Counted from the first letter of the stretch, positions 15,600 to 24,756 are shown. The stretch is DNA of 64,000 nucleotides from Limobrevibacterium gyesilva (GCF_025989185.1 NZ_JAPDNT010000002.1:372001-436000); one strand, 5' to 3'. Numbers and translations: made by a program. Notes: generated by a model from the sequence alone, not told the origin.

Positions 15600-16922
15600 A
15601 TGGCCGGATCGTCCGACGTCACCGCCGCGGATCGCCGCAACTGGCGTGACGGCACCCTGTCCTTCGACGAATCCCGCCGCCGCATCGCCGAAGCGTCGCA
15701 GTGGCTCGCCGGCGGCGTCTCCAGCAATTTCCGCCTCGGCATCTCCCCCACCCCGCTGGTGCTCGACCACGGCGACGGCGCCTATCTGTTCGACGCCGAC
15801 GGCAACCGCCTGATCGACTACTATCTCGGCATGGGCCCGATGATTTTGGGCCACACGCCGCAGGACGTGCGCACGGCGGTCGAGGCGCAGCTCGCCAAGG
15901 GCATCCTGTTCGGCGGCCAGAGCGCGATCGAGGCCGAGGCCGCCCGCCTGGTCTGCGAGATGGTTCCCTGCGCGGAACGCATCCGCTTCAACTCCTCCGG
16001 CAGCGAGGCGGTGCAGACCGCCCTGCGCCTGGCGCGCGCCGCCACCGGACGGCGCGTGGTGGTGAAGTTCGAGGGCCACTACCACGGCTGGTTCGACAAC
16101 ATCCTGTGGTCCACCACCCCGCCCGCCGACGCCACCGGCCCGGTCCCCGGCAGCCGCGGCCAGATCCTCGACAACGGGATCGACATCGCGGTCCTGCCCT
16201 GGAACGACCTCGCCGTGCTGCGCGAGCGGCTGGCGCAGGGCGACGTCGCCATGGTCATCATGGAAGCGGCGATGTGCAACCAGGGCGCCATCCATCCGCT
16301 GCCCGGCTACCTCGAAGGCGTGCGCGAGGCCTGCACCAAGACCGGCACCATCCTGGTGTTCGACGAGGTCATCACCGGGTTCCGCGTCAGCCCCGGCGGC
16401 ATCCAGAAGCGGCTCGGCGTCACGCCCGATCTCGCCACCTTCGCCAAGGCCATCGCCAACGGCTTCCCCGTCGCCGCCATCGCCGGGCGCGCCGACCTGA
16501 TGGAGCTGATGGCGAACGGCGTGATGCATGGCGGCACCTATAACGGCCAGGCCGTGGCGATGGCCGCCACGGTCGCCACCTTGCGCCGCCTGCAGGACCC
16601 CGCGACCTTCGCCGCGCTGGAGACGCGCGGGACGCGGCTGATGCAGGGCATCCAGGCCGCCTTCGACCGCGCCGGCATCGTCGCCACCGTCACCGGCTTC
16701 CCCGAGATCTTCCACGTCGCCATCGGCCTCACCGAGCCCGCACGGAACTGGGCCGAGCTGCGCCGGATGGACCGTCCCCGCTACATCGCCTTCACCACCG
16801 CGCTGCTGCGCCACGGCGTGCGCGCGCTGGAACGCGGCGCCTGGTTCCTCTCCACCGAGCACGACGACGCCGTCATCGACGCCACCCTTGATGCCGTGGG
16901 CCGGGCCGTGCAGGAGATCTGA
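15600..16922 (+). CDS. Class III PLP aminotransferase (glutamate-1-semialdehyde aminomutase-like)
   Basis: A 440-residue PLP enzyme. Landmarks are the cofactor-phosphate region NSSGSEAVQTALRLARA, the aspartate in VFDEVITGFR, and the Schiff-base Lys283 in FAKAIANGFP. FEGHYHGW and MHGGTYNGQ are typical of HemL-like class III enzymes. GSA aminomutase itself is normally encoded with heme genes. The catabolic neighbours here (M81 peptidase, SDR, adenine deaminase, sugar uptake) point to an amino-group transfer on another substrate. The start has GGGAGAAACTC upstream. The M81 gene begins 3 bases after its stop, so the two are co-transcribed. Confidence 0.9.
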   Translation: MAGSSDVTAADRRNWRDGTLSFDESRRRIAEASQWLAGGVSSNFRLGISPTPLVLDHGDGAYLFDADGNRLIDYYLGMGPMILGHTPQDVRTAVEAQLAKGILFGGQSAIEAEAARLVCEMVPCAERIRFNSSGSEAVQTALRLARAATGRRVVVKFEGHYHGWFDNILWSTTPPADATGPVPGSRGQILDNGIDIAVLPWNDLAVLRERLAQGDVAMVIMEAAMCNQGAIHPLPGYLEGVREACTKTGTILVFDEVITGFRVSPGGIQKRLGVTPDLATFAKAIANGFPVAAIAGRADLMELMANGVMHGGTYNGQAVAMAATVATLRRLQDPATFAALETRGTRLMQGIQAAFDRAGIVATVTGFPEIFHVAIGLTEPARNWAELRRMDRPRYIAFTTALLRHGVRALERGAWFLSTEHDDAVIDATLDAVGRAVQEI

Positions 16923-16925
16923 GGC

Positions 16926-18401
16926 ATGCGTATCGCCATCGGCGGCATCATGCAGGAGACCAACACGTTCCTGCCGGTGCCGACCGAGGTCGCGACCTTC
17001 GAATCCGTCTATCTGCGCCGCGGCGAGGCGATGCTGACCGGATATGGCGCGGCGCGGGTGGAGGTGCCGGGCATGCTCGCGGTGCTGCGCGCCGCCGGCG
17101 TGGAGCCGGTGCCGCTGCTCGCCACTATGGCCGGCGCCGCCGGCGCCGTCTCGCGGGCCGCCTTCGAGGCGCTGCTGGGCGACTTGCTGCAACGCCTGCG
17201 CGACGCCGGCCCTGTGGACGGCGTGCTGCTGGCCTTGCACGGCGCCATGGTGCTGGAGGACCAGCCCGACGCCGAAGGCGAGTTGCTGGAACGCGTGCGC
17301 GCCGAGCTTCCCGCGCATGTCCCCATCGGCGTCTCGCTCGACCTGCACGGACACATCACGCCGCGCATGCTGCAGCCGAACACGTTCCTGATCGGCTACC
17401 GCGAATACCCGCATATCGACATGTACGAAGCCGGCGAACGCACCGCGCAGCTGATGCTCGACGTGCTGGCCGGACGCCGCCGCCCGGTAATGGCGCTGGC
17501 GAAGAAGCACCTGCTGGTGAGCCCCATCAACGCCCGCACCGACACGCCGCCACTGTCGCGCATCGTCGCCGCGGCGCGCCGCATGGAGCAGGACGGCCGC
17601 GTGCTGCACGCCTCGCTGTTCCCCGTGCAGCCCTGGATCGACGTGCCGGATCTCGGCTTCTGCGCCCTTGTCTGCGCCGACGGCGATGCGCGCGCGGCGC
17701 AAGCAGCCGCCGACGAACTCGCCGCCATGGCGTGGCAGGCCCGCGACGAATTCACCCCCGACCTCACGCCGCTGGACGACGCCATCCGCATCGGCCTCAC
17801 CAGCCCCGGCACCACCGTGGTCGGCGACGGCGGCGACGCCCCCAGCAGCGGGGCGGCCGCCGACAACACCGCCGTGCTGCGCGCGCTGCTCGCTGCCGGT
17901 GCGGATCGCGCCGGGCGGCTGACCTACCTCACGCTCTGCGACGCCGACGCCGCCCGGCAGGCGGCGGCGGCCGGCGTCGGCGCCACCGTCACGCTGCGCG
18001 TCGGCCACAAGATGAGCCGCGACGGCGAACCGCTGGACATCACCGGCTGCGTCCGCACGCTCACCGATGGCGTGTTCACCATGCACGACGCGGGCGCCGA
18101 CGGCACCGAGGCAGATATGGGCCTGACCGCCGTGATCGCGATCGGCGACATCCGGCTCGCCATCCGCTCCCGGCGTTTCCTGGAATGGGACACCGGCCTG
18201 TTCACCTCGGCGGGGCTGCCGCTGCGGCACGCGGCGCTGGTGTTCGTGAAATCGCCCTCGCATTTCCGCGTCTCCTACGCCCCGCACGCCGACCGCGTGC
18301 TGGCCGCCGACACGCCTGACACCACAACCGGCAACATGCACCGGCTGGTGTTCAAGAACGTCACCCGGCCGCTCTATCCGCTCGACGCCGCCGCGGATTG
18401 A
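16926..18401 (+). CDS. M81 family metallopeptidase (MlrC-like)
   Basis: A 491-residue protein of peptidase family M81, named for MlrC, which degrades linearised microcystin. Visible family segments are GGIMQETNTFLP at the N-terminus, LHGAMVLED, the metal-ligand region SLDLHGHITPRM, GYREYPHIDMYEAGERT, and the C-terminal MlrC domain (VGDGGDAPSSG, LRVGHKMSRDG). Members are zinc-dependent and cytoplasmic. They are widespread in soil bacteria beside transporters, where the real substrates are mostly unknown. It is the middle gene of the aminotransferase-M81-SDR unit; its stop lies 5 bases before the SDR ATG. Confidence 0.9.
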   Translation: MRIAIGGIMQETNTFLPVPTEVATFESVYLRRGEAMLTGYGAARVEVPGMLAVLRAAGVEPVPLLATMAGAAGAVSRAAFEALLGDLLQRLRDAGPVDGVLLALHGAMVLEDQPDAEGELLERVRAELPAHVPIGVSLDLHGHITPRMLQPNTFLIGYREYPHIDMYEAGERTAQLMLDVLAGRRRPVMALAKKHLLVSPINARTDTPPLSRIVAAARRMEQDGRVLHASLFPVQPWIDVPDLGFCALVCADGDARAAQAAADELAAMAWQARDEFTPDLTPLDDAIRIGLTSPGTTVVGDGGDAPSSGAAADNTAVLRALLAAGADRAGRLTYLTLCDADAARQAAAAGVGATVTLRVGHKMSRDGEPLDITGCVRTLTDGVFTMHDAGADGTEADMGLTAVIAIGDIRLAIRSRRFLEWDTGLFTSAGLPLRHAALVFVKSPSHFRVSYAPHADRVLAADTPDTTTGNMHRLVFKNVTRPLYPLDAAAD

Positions 18402-18406
18402 CGCGG

Positions 18407-19177
18407 ATGCCAGCGCCCGGCTTCGACCTTTCCGGCCGCCTTGCCCTCGTCACCGGGTCGTCGCGCGGCCTCGGCTGGGGATTCGCCCAGGCGCTGGCGG
18501 AGGCGGGCGCCAGCGTGATCCTGCACGGCCGCGACGCCGCCGCCCTGGAAGCGCGAGCACGCAGCCTTGCCGAACGCGGAACGCCGGCCGCCGGCACGCT
18601 CCGCTTCGACGTCACCGACGGCCCTGCCGTCGCCAAAGCTTTCGCGCAACTGCGCGAAGCCCATGGCCGGCTGGACATCCTCGTCAACAACGCCGGCACC
18701 ACCGTGCGCAAGCCGGTGCTGGAAACCACCGACGACGACTGGCAGCGCGTCATCGATGCCGACCTCACCGCCTGCTTCCGCCTGTCGCGCGAGGCGCTCC
18801 GCCTGATGGTGCCGCAGCGGCGCGGGCGGATCATCATGATCTCATCCATCATGGGCCATCTCGCCCGCCCGACCATCCCCGCCTACATCGCGGCCAAGAC
18901 CGGCCTGCACGGACTGGTGCGCGCGCTCGCGGTGGAGTTCGCAAAACACGGCATCACCGTGAACGCCATCGCCCCCGGCTATTTCCCCACCGAAGCCAAC
19001 CAGCCCGTGCGCGACGACCCCACCCTCAACGACTGGGTCGTGTCCTCGACCCCCATGGGCCGCTGGGGCGAACCCGCGGAGCTCGGCGGCGCGGTGGTGT
19101 TCCTCGCCGGCGAGGCGTCCTCCTACGTCACAGGCACGGTCATTACCGTCGATGGTGGCTTCACCGCGTCGCTATAG
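18407..19177 (+). CDS. SDR family oxidoreductase (gluconate 5-dehydrogenase-like)
   Basis: A 256-residue classical SDR: nucleotide-binding TGSSRGLGWG near residues 17-26, NNAGTT, ISS and the catalytic YIAAK. The end TGTVITVDGGFTASL is typical of gluconate 5-dehydrogenase/2-deoxygluconate dehydrogenase-like enzymes that oxidise sugar acids. ATG 18407 is chosen; a TTG at 18398 overlaps the M81 stop. It is the last gene of the aminotransferase-M81-SDR unit. Its end overlaps the convergent Gfo/Idh gene by 17 bases. Confidence 0.88.
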   Translation: MPAPGFDLSGRLALVTGSSRGLGWGFAQALAEAGASVILHGRDAAALEARARSLAERGTPAAGTLRFDVTDGPAVAKAFAQLREAHGRLDILVNNAGTTVRKPVLETTDDDWQRVIDADLTACFRLSREALRLMVPQRRGRIIMISSIMGHLARPTIPAYIAAKTGLHGLVRALAVEFAKHGITVNAIAPGYFPTEANQPVRDDPTLNDWVVSSTPMGRWGEPAELGGAVVFLAGEASSYVTGTVITVDGGFTASL

Positions 19178-20183
19178 GCTCCACCGCGCCCGACTCCATC
19201 GAGCGCATCATCGCCTCCAGCACACGCATGGCCCGCGCGCCGTCGGCAATGTCCGGCGCATCGTTCGGTTCGCCCTGCACGGCGCGGACGAACGCGGCCA
19301 GCAGGCCATGATACCCTTTGTGGTCCTCGTTCGCCGCCGCGGTCAGGTTCGGCTCCCACACCAGCGTGTCCGTGGTCGGGTCCAGCGTCGCCGCCGGATC
19401 GGCGGCCTTGAACGGCGGCGCGCGATAGAAGCGCACCTCATGCACGTTGCGCACCTCCACGCGCTTGTGGTCGCCCATCACCTGCCACCACTCCATCGGC
19501 GTGCCGCGCGACTGGTGCGTTCCCATCACCACCGTCGCCAGCGCGCCGGAGGCGAAGCCGAACCCCACATGCAGCAGCAGCTTGCCCGGCTCGATCTGAT
19601 GGCTGCGGGCATGCACCGTCGCCACGTCCTCGCGCATCAGCCAGGGCACCAGGTCCATGGCATGCACGCAGTGATGCAGCAGGAAGCCGGTATAATCGGG
19701 ATTGCCGACGAAATAGGTGGGCGCGGTCATGTACTCGCCCAACAGGCTGGCGCGCGGACCGAACGCGGCGTCGCGCAGGATGTTCCCGGCGATGCGGTTG
19801 GCCGTGGAATAGCGTTTCATGAAGCCGACGACGCAGGGTTTGCCGACCTGGGCGGCGAGATCCGCCAGCGCCTGCGCATCGGCCGACGTGGCCGCCGGCG
19901 GCTTCTCGATGAACACCGGCAGCCCACGCCGCAGCGCCGCCGCCGCCAGCTCGGCGTGCTGCTTCGGCCCGACGGCGATGCCGACGGCATCAAGCCCGCC
20001 GGCCTCGATCATGGCGTGCCCGTCGGCGAAACGGGCCGCCACGCCATAGCGGTCGGCGATCGTCGCCAGCCGCTGCGCGTCGATATCCGCGAGTGCTGCC
20101 AGCCGCACCGGCAGGCGCACCAGTTGCGGCAGCAGCATCTCGCCGGCATGCGTGCCGCAGCCGATCCAGCCGATCCGCATCAT
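19161..20183 (-). CDS. Gfo/Idh/MocA family oxidoreductase
   Basis: A 340-residue NAD(P)-dependent sugar or cyclitol dehydrogenase. It has the Rossmann motif IGWIGCGTHAG at the N-terminus and the family signature EKPPAAT near residue 90. VGFMKRYSTANRIAG and HCVHAMDLVPWLM supply the C-domain catalytic histidine and aspartate. The ATG overlaps the stop of the isomerase gene, so it is translationally coupled as the last gene of the sugar ABC operon. With the TIM-barrel isomerase it probably starts breakdown of the imported sugar, as in inositol-type pathways. The exact sugar is unknown. Confidence 0.9.
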   Translation of the reverse strand: MMRIGWIGCGTHAGEMLLPQLVRLPVRLAALADIDAQRLATIADRYGVAARFADGHAMIEAGGLDAVGIAVGPKQHAELAAAALRRGLPVFIEKPPAATSADAQALADLAAQVGKPCVVGFMKRYSTANRIAGNILRDAAFGPRASLLGEYMTAPTYFVGNPDYTGFLLHHCVHAMDLVPWLMREDVATVHARSHQIEPGKLLLHVGFGFASGALATVVMGTHQSRGTPMEWWQVMGDHKRVEVRNVHEVRFYRAPPFKAADPAATLDPTTDTLVWEPNLTAAANEDHKGYHGLLAAFVRAVQGEPNDAPDIADGARAMRVLEAMMRSMESGAVEPIATR

Positions 20184-21079
20184 GACCGGTGCGCCGTGTG
20201 CAGGCAGGCGCGCAGGAACGCGCCGGAATGCGCCAGGTCCTCGTCCTCGTCATGCGCCGGCGGCCGCCATTGCGCCAGGGGCACCGACAAGCGGTCGTCC
20301 GTGCGCCGGAACGGTTCCAGCGTGATCGGCCCGGCATAGGACACGTCCGACAGCGCCCGGCAGATCGCCGGCCAGTCGACATGCCCGGTGCCCAGGAACC
20401 CACGGTGGTTCTCGTTCGCCTGGAAATGCACCAGATGCGCGCCGGTCTGGCGGATCGCCTGCGGCAGGTCGTCTTCCTCCATGTTCATGTGGAACGTATC
20501 CAGCATCACGCCCACGCCGGCGCTGCCGACCAGCTGGGCCAGCTCCACTGCCTGGCGCGCGGTGTTGCAGAAATCCGTCTCGAAGCGGTTGAGCGGCTCG
20601 ACTGCCAGCACCACGCCATGCGCCGCCGCATGCGCCCCCGCCTCCTTCAGCCCGCGCACCACGCGCTCCACCCGCGCCTGGCGCCGCGCCTCGTCGATCG
20701 GCGCCGGCGCGCGTCCGGCGAACACCAGCGGCGCGCCATAAAGCGGCCCGCCGACGATCCGTGCCCCCATGGCCACCGCAACATCCACGCAGCGCTTGAG
20801 ATAGGCGACGCCATCGGCGTGGCACGATGGATCGTCAGACGACAGGTCGCGCTGCAGGTTCACCCTCGCCGCCAGCGCCACGAACAGCCCGGCCTCGCGT
20901 GCCGCGGTGCCAGCCCGTGCGGGGTCGATCTCCCCTTCCTCCGGCACCAGCAGCTCCACGAAATCCATGCCGGCCTTGCGCATGCGCGCGAACAGCGGAA
21001 CATGCTCCGCCGTGAACGGCCGTGCATACGCCATCGATATCACGCCGACCGGCGGCCGCGTCCAGACCATGGTGCTCAT
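20180..21079 (-). CDS. Sugar phosphate isomerase/epimerase (TIM barrel, AP-endonuclease-2 family)
   Basis: A 299-residue xylose-isomerase-like TIM barrel. Metal-ligand positions are suggested by VLAVEPLNRFETDFCN, VGVMLDTFHMNMEEDD, HFQANENHRGFLGTGHVDW and PITLEPF. These match the D-tagatose/D-psicose 3-epimerase and IolE/IolI-like group, which isomerises or dehydrates free sugars. ATG 21079 overlaps the end of the permease gene as ATGA. It lies between the permease and dehydrogenase genes of the sugar operon, so it should act on the imported sugar or its keto product. Confidence 0.88.
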   Translation of the reverse strand: MSTMVWTRPPVGVISMAYARPFTAEHVPLFARMRKAGMDFVELLVPEEGEIDPARAGTAAREAGLFVALAARVNLQRDLSSDDPSCHADGVAYLKRCVDVAVAMGARIVGGPLYGAPLVFAGRAPAPIDEARRQARVERVVRGLKEAGAHAAAHGVVLAVEPLNRFETDFCNTARQAVELAQLVGSAGVGVMLDTFHMNMEEDDLPQAIRQTGAHLVHFQANENHRGFLGTGHVDWPAICRALSDVSYAGPITLEPFRRTDDRLSVPLAQWRPPAHDEDEDLAHSGAFLRACLHTAHRS

Positions 21080-21900
21080 CCCTTCACCGCTCCTCCTGTC
21101 AGTCCGCCGACCAGACGCCGTTGCACCAGCAGGAACAATACCGTGGCCGGCAGGGCCACGACCGTTCCGCCCGCCGTCAGCAGGCCCCAATGAATCTCGT
21201 TCTCACCAATGAACATCTGCAGCGCCACGGTCACGGTACGCACGTTGCGGCCGGCCAGCATCAGCGCGAACAGGTATTCGTTCCACGACGCGATGAACAG
21301 ATAGATGCCCACCGCCACAAGGCCCGGCACGACGAGCGGCAGGATGACCATGCGCAGCACCTGCATGCGCGTCGCGCCATCGATCATCGCGGCCTCGTCG
21401 AGGTCGCCGGGAATCCCGTCGATATAGCTGGTCATCAACCAGATCGCGAACGGCAGCGTGAAGGTCGCGTGCCCCATGATCAGCGCCAGATAGGTGTCCA
21501 GCAGCCCGAGCGTGCGCATCACGATGAACAGCGGCAGCACCAGCAGCACCACCGGGAACATGTTCACCACCAGGAACTGCACGCGCAGCGCCCGCCGTCC
21601 GGGGAAACGGAACCGCGAGAACGCATAGGCCGCCGGCAGCGCCAGCAGCAGCCCCAGCATGACGGCGCCGGTCGCGACCACGAAGCTGTCGCGCAGATTG
21701 TCCAGGAACGACGTGCGCTGCAGCAGCTCGATATGGTGCACCAGCGTCAGCGCCCCGGGGATGATGCGCACGGGCGAGCGGGTCAGGTCCTCATCCGGCC
21801 GGAACGAGGACAGCATCATCCACAGCCATGGGAACAACGCGAAGGCCAGGATGCAGGCCACCGGAACCTCGGTGCCCAGCAGCAGGCGCAGGCGCTTCAT
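21076..21900 (-). CDS. Carbohydrate ABC transporter permease (MalG-like)
   Basis: A 274-residue inner-membrane permease with six predicted helices. It has PAAYAFSRFRFPGRRAL, the EAA loop DLDEAAMIDGATRMQVLRMV and SWNEYLFALML, all typical of the MalG/UgpE family. The ATG at 21900 overlaps the stop of the partner permease gene. The frame remains open upstream to 22749, but that part is antiparallel shadow of the partner gene. Confidence 0.93.
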   Translation of the reverse strand: MKRLRLLLGTEVPVACILAFALFPWLWMMLSSFRPDEDLTRSPVRIIPGALTLVHHIELLQRTSFLDNLRDSFVVATGAVMLGLLLALPAAYAFSRFRFPGRRALRVQFLVVNMFPVVLLVLPLFIVMRTLGLLDTYLALIMGHATFTLPFAIWLMTSYIDGIPGDLDEAAMIDGATRMQVLRMVILPLVVPGLVAVGIYLFIASWNEYLFALMLAGRNVRTVTVALQMFIGENEIHWGLLTAGGTVVALPATVLFLLVQRRLVGGLTGGAVKG

Positions 21901-22775
21901 GCCGACCGCTCCCGCGCGCTGCGCACCGCATAGGTCACCACCACCGACAGCAGCATCAGCGTCAGCACCACCGCCAGCGCCGAGCCATAGCCGTAATTGG
22001 CCCCCGACCACGCCCGCAGGAACGCATACAGCGGCAATGTCTGCGTGGCCGTGCCGGGCCCGCCGCCGGTCATCACCAGGATCAGGTCCAGCGAGTTCGC
22101 CACCCAGATCATGCGCAGCAGCAGCGCCGTCGCGATCACCGGCGCCAGCCCGGGCAGCGTCACATGCCTGAAGCTCGCGAAACGCCCGGCGCCATCGATC
22201 GCCGCCGCCTCGTAATGCTCGCGCGGAATCCCCTGCAATCCGGCGAGCAGCGTCACCGTGAAGAACGGAAACCCCTGCCACACCACCGCCAGGATGACCG
22301 CCGCCATGGCGGTATCCGGCCGCGCCAGCCACGCCACGGGCGCATCCAGCAGGCCGAGCCGCACGCCCACCTGGTTGAGGATGCCCAGGTTGAAGTCCAG
22401 CATCCACGTCCACACCAGGCCGATGATTACGCTGGGCAGCGCCCAGGGCACGATCACCAGCGCCCGCGCGATGCCGCGCCACGCGAATTGCCGGTTCAGC
22501 AGCAGCGCGGCCCCCAGCCCCAGCAGGAACTGCAGCGACACCGCCGCGATCACCCAGATCACCGAGTTGCCCAGGCTCTCCCAGAACGCCGGGTCGTCCA
22601 ACAGGGCCAGGTAATTCGCCAGCCCCACGAACGGGCGCGACCGCGGCCGGTACAGGATGACATCGTGCAGCGACAGCCACAGCGTCTCCATCACCGGCGC
22701 CAGCACCAGCAGCACCGTCGCTGCCAATGCCGGCGCCAGCAGCAGCCACGGCAATGCGCGGCCTTCGACCTTCAT
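21897..22775 (-). CDS. Carbohydrate ABC transporter permease (MalF-like)
   Basis: A 292-residue inner-membrane permease with about six helices. The first is ALPWLLLAPALAATVLLVLA, followed by FVGLANYLALLDDPAFWESL, which is typical of MalF/UgpA proteins. The EAA-type segment is EHYEAAAIDGAGRFASFRHV. It pairs with the MalG-like subunit. The start is 10 bases after the binding-protein stop. Confidence 0.93.
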   Translation of the reverse strand: MKVEGRALPWLLLAPALAATVLLVLAPVMETLWLSLHDVILYRPRSRPFVGLANYLALLDDPAFWESLGNSVIWVIAAVSLQFLLGLGAALLLNRQFAWRGIARALVIVPWALPSVIIGLVWTWMLDFNLGILNQVGVRLGLLDAPVAWLARPDTAMAAVILAVVWQGFPFFTVTLLAGLQGIPREHYEAAAIDGAGRFASFRHVTLPGLAPVIATALLLRMIWVANSLDLILVMTGGGPGTATQTLPLYAFLRAWSGANYGYGSALAVVLTLMLLSVVVTYAVRSARERSA

Positions 22776-22785
22776 CGGGCGCGCG

Positions 22786-24000
22786 TCATCCGAAGAAATG
22801 TTTCTCGAACACGCGCATCATGTCATCCGGCGTGATCTGCCCCAGCAGCGCCTTCTGCGTGGTCTGTGGCCACACCGTGCGGGTGAAGTCGGCCGTCTGC
22901 GGCGTCGGCGGCAGCGTCGCGGCGATCGGCAGCGACGCCGTGGTGGCATCCATGAAGCGCTGCGGCTGGAACGCCCAGTGTTGGGCGCCGGAGGTCGTGA
23001 CCGTCACCTGGCCCGACAGCTTGTTGAACGCCACATTGGCCTCGCCGGTGGACAGGAACGAGATCCACTTCCACGCTGCCTCCTGGTTGCTGCCCTGCGC
23101 CAGGATGGCGTTGGAGCCGTCGCCGAAGGTGGTCCATCCCCGTCCCTGCGGCCCGCGCGGCACCGGCACCGCGGTGATCGCGTCACCGAGTGCGGCCGTC
23201 ATCTCGTTGGCCGAGCCGATATGGTGGATCGTCATTGCCGTGCGCCCGGCCTTCATGTTGCCGATCACCTGCTGGAATCCGTCATTCGGCGCCGATGGCG
23301 GGAACAGGTGCTTCTGCGTGTACAAGCCGATGAACCAGCGATTGGCGGCCAGCGCCTCAGGCGACACCAGGCCGCCTTTCTCCAGGCGCGCGCCGCCGCC
23401 CAGCACGAAGCTGCACCAATGGTCGTGCCCGCCGGCGCCGCCGCGCAGCCCGAAGCCCCAGCGTTCGCCGCCGGTCAGCGCCTGGGCCGCGCCCTCGAAG
23501 TCGGCGAACGTTGCAGGCAGCTTCAGGTTCTTTTGCGCGAACCAGTCCTGTCGGGCATACAGGTAGAGCACCACGAACTGCACCGGCAGGTAGTAGCGCT
23601 TGCCGTCCGGCGCGCGATGCAGCTTCCACAGATCTTCGGAGATGTCGCTGCGGCCGGGCCACGCGTCGATCTGCTTGTCCAGCGGCGCCAGCGCGTCCAT
23701 CTCCATCAGCCGCGGCAGGTTGTTGAACTTCACCATCGCCGCGTCCGGCGCGATGCCGGCGATGATCGACGTGTACAGCCGCGTGTCGTAATCGGCGCCG
23801 CCGCCCCAGGGGATGTTCTCCGCCTGCACCTTGATGCCGGGGTTCTGCTTCTCGAACTGCTCCACCAGTCCGGCCGGCGACATCTTCGGGTCATCGAAAT
23901 GATACCACCAGCGGATCGTCACCGGCTTCTGCGCATGCGGCCGCGCCAGCGGTGTTGCGGCCAGTACCGTGGCACCAGCCAACAGCGTGCGACGTTTCAT
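22786..24000 (-). CDS. Sugar ABC transporter substrate-binding protein (family 1)
   Basis: A 404-residue periplasmic receptor. The signal is MKRRTLLAGATVLAATPLA with cleavage near PHAQ-K. The mature domain has SBP_bac_1 features: VTIRWWYHFDDPKMSPAGLV, PGIKVQAENIPWGGG, a middle segment rich in W and G, and QGSNQEAAWKWISFLSTGEA. The ATG at 24000 has a clear GGGAGG. It is the first structural gene after the GntR gene (49-base gap), so the GntR protein probably controls it. The family binds mono- or oligosaccharides and polyols; the ligand cannot be read from the sequence. Confidence 0.92.
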   Translation of the reverse strand: MKRRTLLAGATVLAATPLARPHAQKPVTIRWWYHFDDPKMSPAGLVEQFEKQNPGIKVQAENIPWGGGADYDTRLYTSIIAGIAPDAAMVKFNNLPRLMEMDALAPLDKQIDAWPGRSDISEDLWKLHRAPDGKRYYLPVQFVVLYLYARQDWFAQKNLKLPATFADFEGAAQALTGGERWGFGLRGGAGGHDHWCSFVLGGGARLEKGGLVSPEALAANRWFIGLYTQKHLFPPSAPNDGFQQVIGNMKAGRTAMTIHHIGSANEMTAALGDAITAVPVPRGPQGRGWTTFGDGSNAILAQGSNQEAAWKWISFLSTGEANVAFNKLSGQVTVTTSGAQHWAFQPQRFMDATTASLPIAATLPPTPQTADFTRTVWPQTTQKALLGQITPDDMMRVFEKHFFG

Positions 24001-24049
24001 CTTGTTCGTTCCTCCCGTTCCCTGTCTTGTTCTTGTTGCGAACGCAGCA

Positions 24050-24682
24050 TCAGGCGGCAGCGACCCCCCGATCGACCATGGTGTCGAGATGACCCGCCAG
24101 TTCGCGCGCCAATGCCGCGGCATCCCCGGCCTCCAGCGCCTCCAGGATGGGCACGTGCCGCCGCGCCGTCTCGCCCAGCGGACGGCGATGCCACGGCGCC
24201 CACAGGCGGAAGCGATGCGTGTGCAATATGCAGCGCGCCAGGATCGGCCCCATGGCGTGCAGGCCAGACAGCCGGAACAACGCCAGATGCAGGTCCATGT
24301 CGCGTTCCAGCACCGCCCAGGCATCGCCCGCTGCCGCCGCCTGCTCCATCGCCGCCTGGATGCGGCGCAGCGCGAGGATGTCGCCCGCGCCGGCCCGCCG
24401 GGCGCCGCGCCGCGCCCCGCGCAGTTCGATCCGCCGGCGCAGGTCCAGGATCTCCGCAGCGGTATCGGCGTCGAGGTCGGTCACGGTGGTGCCCTGGCGG
24501 CCGGACCGCAGCACCAGCCCCTCGCCTTCCAGCCGCAGCAACGCTTCGCGCACCGCCGCCTGGCTGCAGGCAAGATCCCCCGCCAGGCCGAGCTCGGTCA
24601 GCAACGTGCCGGGCGTCAGCTCGTTCATCACGATGCGACGCCGCAGTTCCGCCACTGCGCGGGAGGCCGGCCCTTCGGCCAT
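24050..24682 (-). CDS. GntR family transcriptional regulator (FCD type)
   Basis: A 210-residue regulator with an N-terminal winged helix-turn-helix (AVAELRRRIVMNELTPGTLL, then CSQAAVREALLRLEGEGLV). The all-helical ligand-binding C-domain holds D and H residues in ERDMDLHLALFRLSG and AGHLDTMVDRG, as in FCD proteins. ATG 24682 is preferred to the TTG at 24715 because the latter would put a 26-base dyad inside the coding region. It is the first gene of a unit that continues into the sugar ABC operon, so it is probably an autoregulated local repressor released by a sugar acid or the imported sugar. Confidence 0.88.
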   Translation of the reverse strand: MAEGPASRAVAELRRRIVMNELTPGTLLTELGLAGDLACSQAAVREALLRLEGEGLVLRSGRQGTTVTDLDADTAAEILDLRRRIELRGARRGARRAGAGDILALRRIQAAMEQAAAAGDAWAVLERDMDLHLALFRLSGLHAMGPILARCILHTHRFRLWAPWHRRPLGETARRHVPILEALEAGDAAALARELAGHLDTMVDRGVAAA

Positions 24683-24693
24683 GGGAGGCTTCC

Positions 24694-24719
24694 TCGATTT
24701 ATTATCGATATCCAATCGA
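24694..24719. promoter_or_regulatory. Dyad-symmetric operator candidate in front of gntR
   Basis: The outer arms TCGATT (24694-24699) and AATCGA (24714-24719) flank a perfect central TATCGATA (24703-24710) on the same symmetry axis. In all, 10 of 13 base pairs of the 26-base element are symmetric. It ends 12 bases upstream of the gntR ATG. A GATAAT-like -10 on the minus strand falls inside it. Its position and symmetry fit a GntR autorepressor site. Confidence 0.5.
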
Positions 24720-24756
24720 GGCTAACCGCAATGCCTCCCAGCCAGCAAGCCCGCGA

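Noticed and set aside
15600-16922. Calling the aminotransferase hemL
   Set aside because: The motifs are shared by many class III enzymes and the neighbours are catabolic, not heme-related.
15516-18341. Minus-strand open frame extending adenine deaminase to 1532 residues
   Set aside because: The added part is antisense to the aminotransferase and M81 genes, shows no domain, and arises from the high GC content that suppresses stop codons.
24683-24715. Longer GntR start at TTG 24715
   Set aside because: It would place the dyad inside the coding sequence, and ATG 24682 gives a normal N-terminus.
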